Assembly: GCA_002780675.1 (NCBI GenBank) | Contig: PEUR01000077.1 | Span: forward strand, 3,139 to 8,831 | Direction of reading: 5' to 3' | DNA from: Gallionellales bacterium CG03_land_8_20_14_0_80_55_15 | Lineage (GTDB): Bacteria; Pseudomonadota; Gammaproteobacteria; Burkholderiales; Gallionellaceae | Length of the DNA: 5,693 nucleotides | Shown: piece by piece, positions 1-4,968 of the stretch | How positions within the stretch are numbered: position 1 is the first letter of the stretch | Layout of the letters: every line of letters starts with the position of its first letter | Made by a program: the position numbers and the translations under genes | Notes under the pieces: model-generated | What the model was told of the DNA's origin: nothing | Database searches by the model: none | What the model saw: only the letters and a program-made list of their open reading frames with translations

Positions 1-832
1 CGCAGACCGAGAGTACCACCCGCCCTGCGACCTGTTCGCCCCTAAGGGTAATGCGCTTGTCGGTTTGCCCGGCAAGCGCATCCCGCGCATTGAGCAACAG
101 GTTCACCAGCACCTGCTGCAAGCTACCCGCATCGCATTTAATCTGCGGCAAGTCTTCCGGCAATTCGAGCTGTAGTTGCAAGGCATGTTTTCTGAATTCA
201 CCTTCGAGCAAGGCCGCTGTTTGTTTGATCGCCGCCGCCACGTCGCAACGGCCTATCGCCACGCCATCGTAACGCACGAACACCAGCATATTTTTCACGA
301 TTTTTTCGATGCGCCTGATTTCATGCAGCGCGCGATCCAACACCTCGATGGACTGACCATCCACCGCCTTGTCGCGTGCGTATTCGACATAGTTCATCAC
401 CCCCATCAGCGGGTTGTTGATTTCGTGCGCCACGCCGCCCACCATGGTGCCGATGGAGGACATTTTCTCGATTAAAATCATCCGTTCACGCGCTTCCATT
501 GCTTGCTGGTGCTGGGCCGACAGTTGCGCGTCTTCCTCGCGCAAGCGGGTGGTGAGGCGTTCCAGTTCGGCGTTTTGCTGTTGCAGCATGTTGCGTTTCT
601 CCTGCATGGGCCGCAGCACCCACGCATAGAGTGCCGGAATCACGATAAGGGACAAGGCTAAGGGATCAGCATAATCCCAGAAAATAAAAGGCGGCTTGTT
701 TACCCATAGCGGCTTTATCACGGCATCCTTGACCAGCATGATCAAAAATTCAGCCGCCACGACCACGATGGCGATGCTGATGACCGCGCCACGCGGGGTG
801 TGTTGAAATTTGTTCAAATCGAAATTTCTCAT
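1..832 (-). CDS. Membrane-bound sensor histidine kinase, C-terminus cut by window edge
   Basis: Read by translating the minus strand; 277 codons are visible and the gene runs off the left edge. The ATG at 832-830 starts MRNFDLNKFQ; no in-frame ATG or GTG was seen upstream, and a weak AGGGC lies about 10 bases before it. Two likely membrane helices (about residues 16-34 and 56-73) flank a loop of only about 20 residues, so there is almost no periplasmic sensor domain. A Gln/Glu-rich coiled coil (about 76-120) leads to a HisKA domain whose phosphoacceptor is His136 in GGVAHEINNPL. The ATPase N-box is at 244-253 (N248 in NARDAL). The window ends at LSVC, just where the DNGxG box should begin. 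By family, it autophosphorylates His136 and passes the phosphate to a response regulator; no partner is visible. It lies 76 bases after xseA on the same strand and may be cotranscribed. The signal is unknown. Confidence 0.9.
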   Translation of the reverse strand, partial: MRNFDLNKFQHTPRGAVISIAIVVVAAEFLIMLVKDAVIKPLWVNKPPFIFWDYADPLALSLIVIPALYAWVLRPMQEKRNMLQQQNAELERLTTRLREEDAQLSAQHQQAMEARERMILIEKMSSIGTMVGGVAHEINNPLMGVMNYVEYARDKAVDGQSIEVLDRALHEIRRIEKIVKNMLVFVRYDGVAIGRCDVAAAIKQTAALLEGEFRKHALQLQLELPEDLPQIKCDAGSLQQVLVNLLLNARDALAGQTDKRITLRGEQVAGRVVLSVC

Positions 833-908
833 TTTTTTAACTGCCCTGCTTGTGCGTTTATAACGGGCTAATGACGAATAAATCAGCGTTTCCCTGACAC
901 GAAGCGGA

Positions 909-2261
909 TCACTCCACTTGACCGCCCCGCGCCTTAACCTCGGTCTGCGCCCAGCCTTTGGCGAAGGTGATGCGCAGTGCCTGCCCGTTTGCCAGTTGTG
1001 TGGCATCGGATACCAGATGCCCCTTTTCGTCCTGCACCAGGCTGTAGCCGCGCGACAACACTTGTCGCGGGTCGAGCAGTTTCAACTGGTGCGCGGCATT
1101 TTCCACGCGCACCGCACGCTGCATTTGCAGGGTGGACACCGTCTTGGCGAGCCGTTCCGCCCAGTGAACGTGGCTTTGCTGCAAGCGCACAAAATCGCTG
1201 CCCGCACCGCGCAGCCGCTGCACCACAGCCTGACAGCGCCACTGCTGCTGTTGCAAACGATGGGCTACGTTGCGTTGCAGGCGTTGCTGCAACTGCGCCA
1301 ACTGCTGCGACTGGCGCTGTAATTGTTGCGCAGGATGGACGAGACGGCGCTGTAAATAATCCACTGCCTGCATGGCGTTTTGCAGGCGGTTGCGTTGCGC
1401 GCGCTGCAAATGCTGCGCCGTATCGCGCAGCCCTTGCAACAAGGCATGGCGATCCGGCACGACACGCTGCGCGGCGGCGGTAGGTGTCGGTGCGCGCTCG
1501 TCGGCGACAAAGTCCGCGATGGTGAAATCCGTTTCGTGTCCCACCCCGCTGATGACCGGAATGTCACTGGCAAAAATAGCGCGCGCCACGACTTCTTCGT
1601 TGAATGCCCACAAGTCTTCGATACTGCCGCCGCCCCGGCACAGGATCAGCACCTCGCATTCCGCGCGCTGATTGGCGGTGCAGATGGCCTGCGCGATTTT
1701 CTCAGCACTCCCCGCCCCTTGCACTGGCGCGGGATACAGTATTACCGGAACACCGGGCAGACGCATCTTCAGGGTGGTCAACACATCGCGCAAGGCTGCC
1801 GCTTGCGGGGAAGTAATGAGACCAATGCGTTTAGGAAAAGCGGGCAACGCACGTTTGCGCTCGACTGCAAACACCCCTTCGTCTTCCAGTTTTTGCTTGA
1901 GTTGCGCGAATTGCTCATACAACACGCCCAATCCTGCCGGACGCAGCTGCTCTACCGTCAACTGAAAATCCCCGCGCGCTTCATACAGCGTGGCGACCGC
2001 CTGCACTTCGACCTGCGCGCCATTGCCTATGCCTTGAAGCAAAATCTGATTCTTGTGGCGGAACATCACGCAGCGCACTTGCGCCTGCTCATCCTTGAGC
2101 GAAAAATACCAGTGACCCGAAGCCGCACGCACAAAATTGGAAATTTCCCCGCGCACCCACAACATGGGCACGTTGCTTTCCAGTAACTCCTTGATTGAAC
2201 GGGCAAGTTCCGCCACGCGCAACACGCGCGGTTTTTCTGCTAAAAATAGGCCATCCGACAT
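909..2261 (-). CDS. xseA: Exodeoxyribonuclease VII large subunit
   Basis: Catalytic subunit of exonuclease VII, a cytoplasmic enzyme that degrades single-stranded DNA from both ends in complex with several small XseB subunits. The 450 residues compare with 456 in E. coli, so it is full length. An N-terminal OB-fold (about 12-108, with LWVRGEISNF and SGHWYFSLKD) is followed by the catalytic core: SPQAAALRDV (151-160), CRGGGSIEDLWAFNEE (208-223) and GVGHETDFTIADF (239-251), then APTPTAAA. D159, R209, H242 and D245 sit at a constant offset of four from E. coli residues D155, R205, H238 and D241, which are reported as important for activity. A long Gln/Arg-rich coiled-coil region (about 270-400) and the C-terminal DPRQVLSRGYS motif complete the family pattern. 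The start MSDGLF has only a weak GGA upstream. xseB is not in the window. It is divergent from exbB, sharing the 406-bp central intergenic region. Confidence 0.97.
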   Translation of the reverse strand: MSDGLFLAEKPRVLRVAELARSIKELLESNVPMLWVRGEISNFVRAASGHWYFSLKDEQAQVRCVMFRHKNQILLQGIGNGAQVEVQAVATLYEARGDFQLTVEQLRPAGLGVLYEQFAQLKQKLEDEGVFAVERKRALPAFPKRIGLITSPQAAALRDVLTTLKMRLPGVPVILYPAPVQGAGSAEKIAQAICTANQRAECEVLILCRGGGSIEDLWAFNEEVVARAIFASDIPVISGVGHETDFTIADFVADERAPTPTAAAQRVVPDRHALLQGLRDTAQHLQRAQRNRLQNAMQAVDYLQRRLVHPAQQLQRQSQQLAQLQQRLQRNVAHRLQQQQWRCQAVVQRLRGAGSDFVRLQQSHVHWAERLAKTVSTLQMQRAVRVENAAHQLKLLDPRQVLSRGYSLVQDEKGHLVSDATQLANGQALRITFAKGWAQTEVKARGGQVE

Positions 2262-2276
2262 ATTGACAATCCAGAA

Positions 2277-2285
2277 TTATTCACA
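2277..2285 (+). promoter_or_regulatory. DnaA-box-like 9-mer TTATTCACA
   Basis: TTATTCACA fits the DnaA box consensus TTATNCACA exactly. It lies 16 bases upstream of the xseA start, on the far side of the AT-rich block from the main box cluster. A single 9-mer can arise by chance; its value comes from the other boxes nearby. Confidence 0.5.
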
Positions 2286-2320
2286 AAGCCAGCAAAGATG
2301 CCGCCTTACGCCACGACATT

Positions 2321-2410
2321 CTTAATAAAATCTTAACATTTACGTTAACCTATTGTTTTTATTATATAAAATAATAAGTTAAAAAATAGGCAGGCTAATA
2401 AAAACCCTTA
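2321..2410. other. AT-rich block, candidate DNA-unwinding element
   Basis: A hand count gives 18 G or C among 90 bases (20 %), against clearly GC-rich flanking genes. It lies immediately left of the DnaA-box cluster, the position an unwinding element takes in many bacterial origins. It contains a TTAAC-rich start, a GTTAAC palindrome (2344-2349) and a run of A/T-only sequence at about 2356-2377. AT-rich DNA is also common in promoters, so unwinding function is an inference from position. Confidence 0.5.
2349..2390. repeat. AT-rich extended dyad (possible cruciform)
   Basis: The inner arms are perfect: TTATTAT (2359-2365) and ATAATAA (2371-2377) around a five-base centre. Outer arms CCTATT (2349-2354) and AATAGG (2385-2390) also match, with a three-base bulge on the right side between inner and outer arms. 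It lies inside the AT-rich block. It could favour strand opening or bind a protein such as a histone-like factor. It is poor as a terminator because the stem is almost all A:T and the flanking genes diverge. Confidence 0.55.
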
Positions 2411-2430
2411 TATTTCACGGCTCTAAAGAC

Positions 2431-2439
2431 TTATCAACC
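2431..2439 (+). promoter_or_regulatory. Degenerate DnaA-box-like 9-mer
   Basis: TTATCAACC differs from TTATCCACA at two positions. It starts 13 bases before the first perfect box, which itself starts 12 bases before the second, so three TTATC motifs are spaced at a little over one helical turn on the same strand. The regular spacing is the main reason to list it. Confidence 0.3.
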
Positions 2440-2443
2440 CGGC

Positions 2444-2452
2444 TTATCCACA
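2444..2452 (+). promoter_or_regulatory. DnaA box, perfect TTATCCACA
   Basis: Exact match to the strongest E. coli-type DnaA box. It is in direct repeat with a second perfect box three bases downstream. Two perfect 9-mers this close are very unlikely by chance. By family knowledge, DnaA-ATP binds such sites to start replication or to control promoters. Confidence 0.8.
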
Positions 2453-2455
2453 AAG

Positions 2456-2464
2456 TTATCCACA
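2456..2464 (+). promoter_or_regulatory. DnaA box, second perfect TTATCCACA
   Basis: Exact consensus match, tandem with the box at 2444. With the reverse-strand near-match at 2470-2478 it also forms one half of an inverted pair with a five-base centre, so this box is both in a direct and in an inverted repeat. Confidence 0.8.
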
Positions 2465-2469
2465 GATTT

Positions 2470-2478
2470 TGTGGGTAA
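2470..2478 (-). promoter_or_regulatory. DnaA-box-like 9-mer, reverse orientation
   Basis: The minus strand reads TTACCCACA, one mismatch from TTATCCACA. It faces the box at 2456-2464 across five bases. Mixed orientation of boxes is usual in origins. Confidence 0.55.
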
Positions 2479-2518
2479 ACAAAAATACTCTTTTGGGACT
2501 AGGGATTAGCGTCATTTT

Positions 2519-2550
2519 GTTGAAGAAGATTCTTGAGAATCTTGCTCAAC
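2519..2550. repeat. 32-bp interrupted palindrome upstream of exbB
   Basis: Symmetric about 2534.5: outer arms GTTGA (2519-2523) and TCAAC (2546-2550), a two-base mismatch on each side, then inner arms AAGATTCT (2526-2533) and AGAATCTT (2536-2543) around TG. In all 26 of 32 bases pair. No T-run follows and both neighbours read away from it, so a terminator is unlikely. The size and symmetry suit an operator for a dimeric or tetrameric regulator of exbB or of both divergent units; no known regulator site was recognised. A hairpin in the exbB leader RNA is the alternative. Confidence 0.7.
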
Positions 2551-2656
2551 GGGGTGCAACACGCTACAGTTGCGAACTTGTTATTTCTGCCCCCTGATCT
2601 CGCAACGTTATATCGCGCAGAGCATTTCAGAAAATTTTCGCAATTTAAGCACATTT

Positions 2657-2660
2657 GGAG
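2657..2660 (+). promoter_or_regulatory. Ribosome binding site fixing the exbB GTG start
   Basis: GGAG, within TTGGAG, ends seven bases before GTG 2668-2670. This supports the GTG start over the upstream in-frame ATG at 2533, which would add 45 residues unlike the family and would lie inside the palindrome. Confidence 0.75.
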
Positions 2661-2667
2661 AATCCGC

Positions 2668-3276
2668 GTGTTTGCAATCGTAGAAGCGGCTGGCTGGCCG
2701 ATCTGGTTTTTGATTTTTGCGTCCATCATCGCCGTAGGTCTGATCACAGAAAGACTGGTTTATCTGCGCAGCAGCCGGATCGCACCGCCTGCCTTGCTGG
2801 ATGAAGTCATCAATGGACTAAAAAAACATGGCGTTACCGAAGAAATGCTGATCATGCTGGCGAACAGCTCGCCGCTGGGGCGCATCTTCGCGGCGGGTCT
2901 AAAGAATATCAAAAGCAGTCCCGAAGTCATGAAAGAGTCCATCGAAGAGGCCGGACGCGCCACTACCCACGAGCTGGAACATTTCCTCACCACCCTGGGA
3001 ACCATCGCCTCTATCAGCCCTTTGCTGGGTCTGTTCGGCACGGTGGTCGGCATGATCGAGATTTTCGGCGCGCAAACAGCGGCAGGCAGCAGCCCGGCAA
3101 TTCTGGCGCACGGCATTTCAATCGCTCTGTACAACACGGCTTTCGGCCTGATCGTGGCGATACCCAGCATGATTTTCTACCGCCATTTCCGTGCAAAAGT
3201 AGATAGCCTGACCGTCGAAATGGAGCAACAGGCGATCAAGCTGATCGAAATCATGCATGGTCAGCGCAGGAGTTAA
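2668..3276 (+). CDS. exbB: ExbB/TolQ/MotA-type proton channel protein
   Basis: Inner-membrane stator subunit that, with ExbD, converts the proton gradient into work, classically through TonB. With the GTG start it has 202 residues beginning MFAIVEAAGWPIW, the usual N-terminus of this group. Three helices are visible: about 9-28, 112-133 and 149-171, with a large cytoplasmic loop between the first two. The MotA/TolQ signature is in SPLLGLFGTVVGMIEIFG (117-134) and GLIVAIPS (160-167). T125 and T157 match the polar threonines of TolQ. The glutamate normally found in helix 3 (GIAEAL in E. coli ExbB and TolQ) is replaced: this protein has GISIAL (149-154). It is the first gene of the operon, six bases before exbD. 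No tonB is visible, so the energised partner is unknown. TolQ is the alternative name, but the small ExbD and the neighbouring lpxK favour ExbB. Confidence 0.92.
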   Translation: MFAIVEAAGWPIWFLIFASIIAVGLITERLVYLRSSRIAPPALLDEVINGLKKHGVTEEMLIMLANSSPLGRIFAAGLKNIKSSPEVMKESIEEAGRATTHELEHFLTTLGTIASISPLLGLFGTVVGMIEIFGAQTAAGSSPAILAHGISIALYNTAFGLIVAIPSMIFYRHFRAKVDSLTVEMEQQAIKLIEIMHGQRRS

Positions 3277-3282
3277 GCAGCG

Positions 3283-3702
3283 ATGAACTTTCAACGCGGA
3301 CGCACTCGTGAGGAGCCGGAAATCAACCTGATTCCGATGATAGACGTGCTGCTGGTGATTTTGATTTTTCTGATGGTCACGACCAGCTATGCCAAATATT
3401 CCGAATTGCAGATCAACCTGCCGCAAGCCGGCGGCGAGGCCAGCGGTGAAACGCTGCAACCCATCAATATCGCAATAGATGCCTCCGAACACTATGCCGT
3501 CAACGATAAGGGGGTCAATTTTACCGGTATCGCGGCCTTGTCCGCTGCCCTGAAAACGGCCGCCGGACAGCAGACCGATCCGACTATCGTCATCAATGCC
3601 GATGCCAAGACCCCGCACCAGGCGGTCATCAACGTCATGGAAGCCGCCCGCCAGGCCGGATTTGCCCGTATCACCTTCACCACCCAGAACGAAGCCAACT
3701 GA
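3283..3702 (+). CDS. exbD: ExbD/TolR family biopolymer transport protein
   Basis: Partner of ExbB; 139 residues, normal for the family. A short cytoplasmic N-terminus rich in Arg/Glu leads to a single helix (about 17-35) starting INLIPMIDVLLVILIFL, with the conserved proton-carrying aspartate at D21 (equivalent to E. coli ExbD D25 by family knowledge). The rest (about 45-135) is the periplasmic domain, ending in the family pattern DPTIVINADAKTPHQAVINV and GFARITFTT. AGGAG ends about ten bases before the ATG, inside the end of exbB, so translation is probably coupled. lpxK follows after five bases. Confidence 0.94.
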   Translation: MNFQRGRTREEPEINLIPMIDVLLVILIFLMVTTSYAKYSELQINLPQAGGEASGETLQPINIAIDASEHYAVNDKGVNFTGIAALSAALKTAAGQQTDPTIVINADAKTPHQAVINVMEAARQAGFARITFTTQNEAN

Positions 3703-3707
3703 TCGGC

Positions 3708-4679
3708 ATGGCCGGAATCGAAACTTACTGGTATCGCCTCAGCCCGTTGCACCTGATTCTGTGGCCGGCAAGCTGGCTATTTTGCGCCCTGACGGCGTTG
3801 CGCCGCTGGCTTTATCGCAGCCACATTCTGCCCAGCTACCGCTTAGCCGTTCCCGTCATCGTGATAGGCAACATCAGCGTCGGCGGCACGGGCAAAACGC
3901 CGCTTACCCTGGCGCTTGCCGGGCAACTGGTGGCGCATGGCTGGCATCCGCTCATCGTTAGCCGTGGCTTTGGCGGCACGGCACAACAACAGCAAGTCAC
4001 CCCGGCCAGCACCGCCCAGCAGGTGGGAGATGAACCATTGCTGATGGCACGACGCAAGCTGTGTCCGGTTTGGGTGGGACGCGATCGCGTCGCCACGGCA
4101 CGGGCGGCTTTGAAGGTGCACCCGGAATGCGATGTGGTGCTGTGCGACGATGGTTTGCAGCATTACCGCTTGCAACGCGACGTGGAAATCGTCGTGGTGG
4201 ATGGTGTGCGGCGCTTCGGCAATGGGCATCTTCTGCCCGCAGGCCCGTTGCGCGAGGCTGAATCACGCCTGAAAACCGTGGATGCGGTGGTGGTGAATGG
4301 CGGAAAAACAGCGCAAGGGCAATATGCCATGAAGCTGTCCGGGACAACTTTTCACAATCTGCGCCACCCTGAAAAAACCGCCAGCGCCGCCGATTTACAA
4401 GGATTACGCTTGCACGCGGTGGCGGGTATCGGTCATCCGCAACGCTTTTTCGACTACTTAACCTCTCTGGGACTAAACGCTGTTCCGCACGCTTTCCCCG
4501 ACCATCATCCCTACTGCGCCGCCGATCTTGCTTTTAACGATTGCGATGCACTACTCCTGACAGAAAAAGATGCGGTAAAATGCGCCGCATTTGCTGATGA
4601 AAGCGCCTGGGTGTTGCGTGTAGATGCCGAGATTGATTCAGCCCTGATTTCTCACCTATTGCGAAAGATCGCCCCATAA
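3708..4679 (+). CDS. lpxK: Tetraacyldisaccharide 4'-kinase (lipid A synthesis)
   Basis: Phosphorylates the 4' position of tetraacyldisaccharide 1-phosphate with ATP to make lipid IVA, at the cytoplasmic face of the inner membrane. It has 323 residues, typical length. An N-terminal hydrophobic, membrane-anchoring segment (about 13-35) precedes the P-loop [12 protein letters not shown] (54-65; K63, T64). Family motifs follow: SRGFGG (85-90), VGDEP (106-110), DDGLQHYRL (147-155), LLPAGPLRE (175-183), [12 protein letters not shown] (237-248), FPDHHPY (263-269) and LTEKDAVK (284-291). Usual LREP is LREA here, a small change. No good Shine-Dalgarno is seen; the five-base gap after exbD suggests coupling. 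The stop TAA overlaps the ATG of the next gene by one base. Confidence 0.97.
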   Translation: MAGIETYWYRLSPLHLILWPASWLFCALTALRRWLYRSHILPSYRLAVPVIVIGNISVGGTGKTPLTLALAGQLVAHGWHPLIVSRGFGGTAQQQQVTPASTAQQVGDEPLLMARRKLCPVWVGRDRVATARAALKVHPECDVVLCDDGLQHYRLQRDVEIVVVDGVRRFGNGHLLPAGPLREAESRLKTVDAVVVNGGKTAQGQYAMKLSGTTFHNLRHPEKTASAADLQGLRLHAVAGIGHPQRFFDYLTSLGLNAVPHAFPDHHPYCAADLAFNDCDALLLTEKDAVKCAAFADESAWVLRVDAEIDSALISHLLRKIAP

Positions 4680-4867
4680 TGGACGCAAAACTGCTTGAAA
4701 TTCTCGTTTGCCCGCTGTGTAAATCCCCGCTGATTTACAAGAAATCCGAACAGGAACTGATCTGCAAGGCGGATCGCCTGGCGTTCAAAATTGACGACGG
4801 CATTCCCGTCATGCTGGCCGACGAAGCGCGCAAACTCAGCGCCGAAGAAGCCGAAGCGCTGTCTTGA
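4679..4867 (+). CDS. ycaR: Trm112-like small protein, YcaR/UPF0434 family
   Basis: A 62-residue protein beginning [18 protein letters not shown], with the family features [12 protein letters not shown] and [12 protein letters not shown]. Cysteines C11, C14 and C29 are in the zinc-ribbon-like positions; a fourth Cys is not present. It matches E. coli YcaR in length and pattern, and as in E. coli it sits between lpxK and kdsB. Trm112 in eukaryotes activates methyltransferases; the bacterial protein's role is not established, so no function is assigned. Its ATG overlaps the lpxK stop (TAATG), indicating translational coupling. Confidence 0.93.
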   Translation: MDAKLLEILVCPLCKSPLIYKKSEQELICKADRLAFKIDDGIPVMLADEARKLSAEEAEALS

Positions 4868-4907
4868 CGGGCAATGATCACGAAACCTTGCTATGCGCAC
4901 GCCAACC

Positions 4908-4927
4908 CTCGCCCTCAAGCGGGGGAG
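4908..4927. repeat. Imperfect GC-rich hairpin between ycaR and kdsB
   Basis: CTCGCCCT (4908-4915) and CGGGGGAG (4920-4927) pair at six of eight positions around CAAG. It looks like a decayed copy of the C-rich/G-rich dyads often scattered between genes, but one copy cannot show that it is repeated. No T-run follows, so it is not a clear terminator. It lies in the only long gap of the operon. Confidence 0.35.
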
Positions 4928-4968
4928 CGCGCAAACGTATCGGCGCGAATTTCACGACGAGTCCTCAA

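Larger units (their letters stand above)
2262..2667. other. Divergent intergenic region with origin-like features
   Basis: This 406-bp non-coding stretch lies between the divergent starts of xseA and exbB. Left to right it holds a DnaA-like 9-mer (2277), an AT-rich block (about 2321-2410; 18 G/C of 90 counted by hand) with a dyad at 2349-2390, a cluster of DnaA-like boxes (2431-2478), a 32-bp interrupted palindrome (2519-2550) and a leader with small repeats up to the exbB ribosome binding site. Promoters for both directions are expected here. A perfect TATAAT lies on the minus strand at 2366-2361, about 100 bases before xseA, but without a convincing -35; no clear exbB promoter could be chosen. 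No Fur-box-like sequence was seen. Confidence 0.8.

Noticed and set aside
51..629. Three overlapping open frames on the plus strand at the left edge
   Set aside because: They are shadows of the minus-strand histidine kinase, which shows HisKA and N-box motifs in one continuous frame.
833..908. Possible terminator between xseA and the histidine kinase
   Set aside because: Only a four-base TCAG/CTGA stem was found, with no T-run; there is no support for termination.
1380..2186. A 268-residue open frame on the plus strand
   Set aside because: It lies wholly antisense to the well-supported xseA and has no recognisable motif; GC-rich coding DNA often leaves such open antisense frames.
2533..2667. 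A 45-residue N-terminal extension of ExbB from an in-frame ATG at 2533
   Set aside because: The extension has no family resemblance, begins inside the 32-bp palindrome, and the GTG at 2668 has a well-placed GGAG and gives the standard MFAIVEAAGWPIW start.
2499..2747. An 82-residue minus-strand open frame overlapping the intergenic region and the exbB start
   Set aside because: No motif, no convincing start signal, and it overlaps the exbB start; composition does not look like a real protein.
3118..3618. A 166-residue open frame on the minus strand
   Set aside because: It spans the end of exbB and most of exbD in antisense; it has no motifs, and both genes on the other strand are certain.
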